A DNA stretch of 7,642 nucleotides from Candidatus Aerophobota bacterium (GTDB lineage Bacteria > Aerophobota > Aerophobia > Aerophobales > B3-G15): positions 1-7,642 of the forward strand of contig JAUWJM010000076.1 of assembly GCA_030607715.1 (NCBI GenBank). Direction: 5' to 3'. Below are positions 5,884-7,642 of the stretch, one piece after another. Position numbers and translations under genes: made by a program. Each line of letters opens with the position of its first letter. Position 1 is the stretch's first letter. The notes below the pieces were generated by a model, which made no database searches, was not told where the DNA came from, and worked only from the letters and a program-made list of their open reading frames with translations.

Positions 5884-7275
5884 ATGATGAAGTATGAGGA
5901 TGTAAGTCCTTTAGACTATAGATACTATAAGGGAGAGCTAAAACTTTTTCAAGCATTAAAACCTCTGGTATCAGAGAAGGCTTATATTAAATACCAACTC
6001 AAGGTAGAATCTGCTCTGGTAAAAGTAATGGCCAAAATCGGCATCTGTGGGCAGGAAATAGCTGATGAAGTCGAGGAAGCCTGTGCAAAAGTAACAGTTC
6101 AAGAAGTGTATGCAGAGGAGGAGAAGACACAGCACAATATAAGAGCACTTGTTAACTGCATTAAATTTAGGCTAAGCAACAGAGCAAAACCTTATGTGCA
6201 TCTCTTTGCTACCTCATCAGACATTATGGATACTGCAACAGCTATGAGGCTAAAAGATCTATGCCGAAAAGCTCTGCTGCCAAATCTTAAAGAATTAGAA
6301 TGTATTTTAATTAGAATGGCACGAGATACACAAGATATTATTCAAATTGGTCGCACTCATGGCCAGCATGCAGAACCAATTACTTTTGGTTACACCATAG
6401 CAGAATACATAGATAGAATTGGGAATTGCTTTGAAAAAATTAAAAGAGATGCTGAAAATCTTCGTGGGAAAATTTCCGGCGCGGTGGGAGCTTACAATGC
6501 TTTCTCATTGGTAAGTGAAAGATATGAGGTAAGTCCTGAGGTTTTTGAAGAAGAAGTTTTAAAACAACTGGGTTTAAAACCTGGAAGATACTCAACCCAG
6601 ATAGTTGAGCCCGAATATTTAAGTGATTTAGTTTATGCGGTGATTTCCTGCTTTTCTGTTTTGGCAAATTTATGCGATGATATAAGACATCTGTATAGAA
6701 CAGAGTTAGGGGAAGTAATTAAAAAATCAGAAAAAGAGGGAATTGGCTCATCTACAATGCCACATAAGGTGAACCCATGGAATTTTGAACATATTAAGAG
6801 TATGTGGAAAGCTTTTATGCCAAGAATTATAACTGTCCTTATGGACCAAATTTCAGAACATCAAAGAGATCTAACTAATTCAGCCTCTAACAGGTTTGTA
6901 ATAGAGATCTTTGTATCCTTTATACACTCTGTTAATCGATTGATTAACTCGCTGGCAAAGATAGAAGTTAACACAGAAAATATTAGACACAACTTAGACC
7001 TGAGTAAAGACAAGATTGTAGCTGAACCACTTTATATTCTTCTGTCAATACATGGTCATCCAGATGGCTATGGATGTGTCCGAAAACTACTTGCTAAGGC
7101 AAAAGAGAGCGGGCAAAAGCTCAATAAACTTATATGGGAGGATTTGGAAATTAAATCATACCTAAAAAAATTCAGTGATAAGGAAAAAAAGATTTTAAAA
7201 AACCCTGAAAGTTACATTGGTGCTGCGAAAAATAAAACAGAAAAGATATGTAGTTTCTGGGAAGAAAAGGTTTAA
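5884..7275 (+). CDS. purB: Adenylosuccinate lyase
   Basis: This fumarase/aspartase-superfamily enzyme splits fumarate from SAICAR in IMP synthesis and from adenylosuccinate in AMP synthesis, as a cytoplasmic homotetramer. The three family signature regions are present in 463 residues. They are HLFATSSDIMDTA (106-118), GRTHGQHAEPITFG (156-169, with the presumed catalytic H159), and the mobile loop GSSTMPHKVNPWNFE (288-302, with the base serine S289/S290). HQRDLTNS (326-333) supports adenylosuccinate lyase over argininosuccinate lyase, fumarase or aspartase. The MPHKVNP form of the loop is like E. coli PurB rather than the MPYKRNP form of many Gram-positive enzymes, and HGQH replaces the commoner HGQP. 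The start is ATG 5884 with GGAG seven bases upstream; ATG 5887 is next to it. No other purine gene is visible nearby. A related lyase with another substrate is possible but less likely. Confidence 0.87.
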   Translation: MMKYEDVSPLDYRYYKGELKLFQALKPLVSEKAYIKYQLKVESALVKVMAKIGICGQEIADEVEEACAKVTVQEVYAEEEKTQHNIRALVNCIKFRLSNRAKPYVHLFATSSDIMDTATAMRLKDLCRKALLPNLKELECILIRMARDTQDIIQIGRTHGQHAEPITFGYTIAEYIDRIGNCFEKIKRDAENLRGKISGAVGAYNAFSLVSERYEVSPEVFEEEVLKQLGLKPGRYSTQIVEPEYLSDLVYAVISCFSVLANLCDDIRHLYRTELGEVIKKSEKEGIGSSTMPHKVNPWNFEHIKSMWKAFMPRIITVLMDQISEHQRDLTNSASNRFVIEIFVSFIHSVNRLINSLAKIEVNTENIRHNLDLSKDKIVAEPLYILLSIHGHPDGYGCVRKLLAKAKESGQKLNKLIWEDLEIKSYLKKFSDKEKKILKNPESYIGAAKNKTEKICSFWEEKV

Positions 7276-7289
7276 TCTTTAATTAAAGA
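7276..7289. other. Perfect 14-bp AT-rich palindrome after purB
   Basis: TCTTTAATTAAAGA is a perfect palindrome starting one base after the purB stop codon. It has only two G/C pairs and no loop, so it is a poor RNA hairpin. It could be a protein-binding site or chance in AT-rich DNA. Confidence 0.4.
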
Positions 7290-7303
7290 AAAAACTAAAA
7301 CCT

Positions 7304-7342
7304 ATGTCACCGAGGAGAAAGCAAAGGAGAACAACAAAATGA
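7304..7342 (+). CDS. Possible 12-codon ORF overlapping the next one (ATGA)
   Basis: A frame reading MSPRRKQRRTTK starts at ATG 7304 and its TGA (7340-7342) overlaps the ATG of the following small frame (7339) in an ATGA junction. It is strongly basic. Upstream purines are weak and the start has no clear Shine-Dalgarno, so it may be chance. Confidence 0.2.
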   Translation: MSPRRKQRRTTK

Positions 7343-7380
7343 CATACTTTCCCGCTACGGGGAAGTTAAAAAGGAAGTAA
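7339..7380 (+). CDS. Possible 13-codon leader peptide ORF before the radical SAM gene
   Basis: The frame MTYFPATGKLKRK starts at ATG 7339, nine bases after AAGGAG (7324-7329), and ends with TAA at 7378-7380, five bases before the next gene's ATG at 7386. The Shine-Dalgarno of that gene, AAGGAAG (7371-7377), lies inside this frame. The frame also contains a small CCCG-CTA-CGGG stem-loop (7351-7361 approximately). The arrangement would allow translational coupling. No known leader peptide is recognised, and the frame is short enough to be chance. Confidence 0.3.
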   Translation: MTYFPATGKLKRK

Positions 7381-7385
7381 AGAAG

Positions 7386-7642
7386 ATGAAAATCGAGCTA
7401 ATGAGAGTTACTCATGAGAGGACCCGACCCTGGCAAGTATTCCTGCGAACCCTGACTTTACCAATTTTAGCCGCTCTGACTCCTCCGAGCATTGAGGTTA
7501 AAATAACCGATGAGAGAACAGAATCAATAGATTACGAAAGTGATGCTGATCTTATCGGTCTCACTTATTTAACGGCTGATGCACCCCGGGCCTATAGAAT
7601 TGCTGATGAGTTCAGGAAAAGAGGTAAATTCGTGGTAATGGG
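7386..7642 (+). CDS. N-terminal part of a probable B12-binding radical SAM protein (partial)
   Basis: An open frame starts at ATG 7386, eight bases after AAGGAAG (7371-7377), and runs off the window after 85 codons. The protein begins MKIELMRVTHERTRPWQ and continues with LTLPILAALTPPSIEVKITDE, ADLIGLTYLTADAPRAYRIAD and FRKRGKFVVMG. The order 'LP.LAAltP..veV...DE', 'dlvGlt..t..aprAY.iAd.fr.rG..vv.GG' matches the Rossmann-like B12-binding domain of cobalamin-dependent radical SAM proteins. The CxxxCxxC cluster motif would lie beyond the window, so the radical SAM part is inferred. Like many members of this group it lacks the DxHxxG motif in the region seen. It follows purB by 110 bases in the same direction and could share its transcript. 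Substrate unknown. Confidence 0.75.
   Translation, partial: MKIELMRVTHERTRPWQVFLRTLTLPILAALTPPSIEVKITDERTESIDYESDADLIGLTYLTADAPRAYRIADEFRKRGKFVVM

Noticed and set aside
6440..6667. 75-codon minus-strand frame inside purB
   Set aside because: It lies fully antisense to the conserved part of adenylosuccinate lyase and has no support of its own.

Overview
The window looks like chromosomal housekeeping DNA from a low-GC bacterium. Most genes have AGGAG-type ribosome-binding sites, and the sequence holds several promoter-like hexamer pairs with 16-17 base spacing. The gene set (tRNA A37 modification, tyrosyl-tRNA synthetase, RibD, adenylosuccinate lyase, a B12-type radical SAM protein) together with short CCACNAAGACAC-type intergenic repeats would suit an uncultured anaerobic lineage. 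No gene here fixes the phylum, and I do not assign one.

Layout. Positions 1-2431 (+) form a tight run: the 3' end of miaB, then miaA, then tyrS. MiaA and MiaB act successively on A37 of tRNAs reading UNN codons, which include tRNA-Tyr, so the cluster is coherent. The short miaA-tyrS junction can fold into two mutually exclusive hairpins. Positions 2443-3232 (-) hold a compact, AT-rich two-gene unit: a 91-residue PepSY-like protein followed one base later by a PIN-domain protein. The unit has its own promoter, which overlaps the end of ribD, and resembles a toxin-antitoxin-like or RNA-processing module. Positions 3350-4465 (-) encode bifunctional RibD, standing apart from other riboflavin genes. 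Positions 4717-5586 (-) encode a ten-helix EamA/DMT transporter.

The transporter is flanked by two related repeat elements of about 160-175 bases with inverted ends (4502-4660 and 5597-5772), in the same orientation. Positions 5884-7275 (+) encode an adenylosuccinate lyase behind a good sigma-70-like promoter. After it come two tiny overlapping reading frames, then the first 85 codons of a probable B12-binding radical SAM protein that runs off the window.

The best candidates for something little described are the PepSY-like/PIN pair, the repeat pair around the transporter, and the alternative hairpins before tyrS. None is proven to be a new system from sequence alone.
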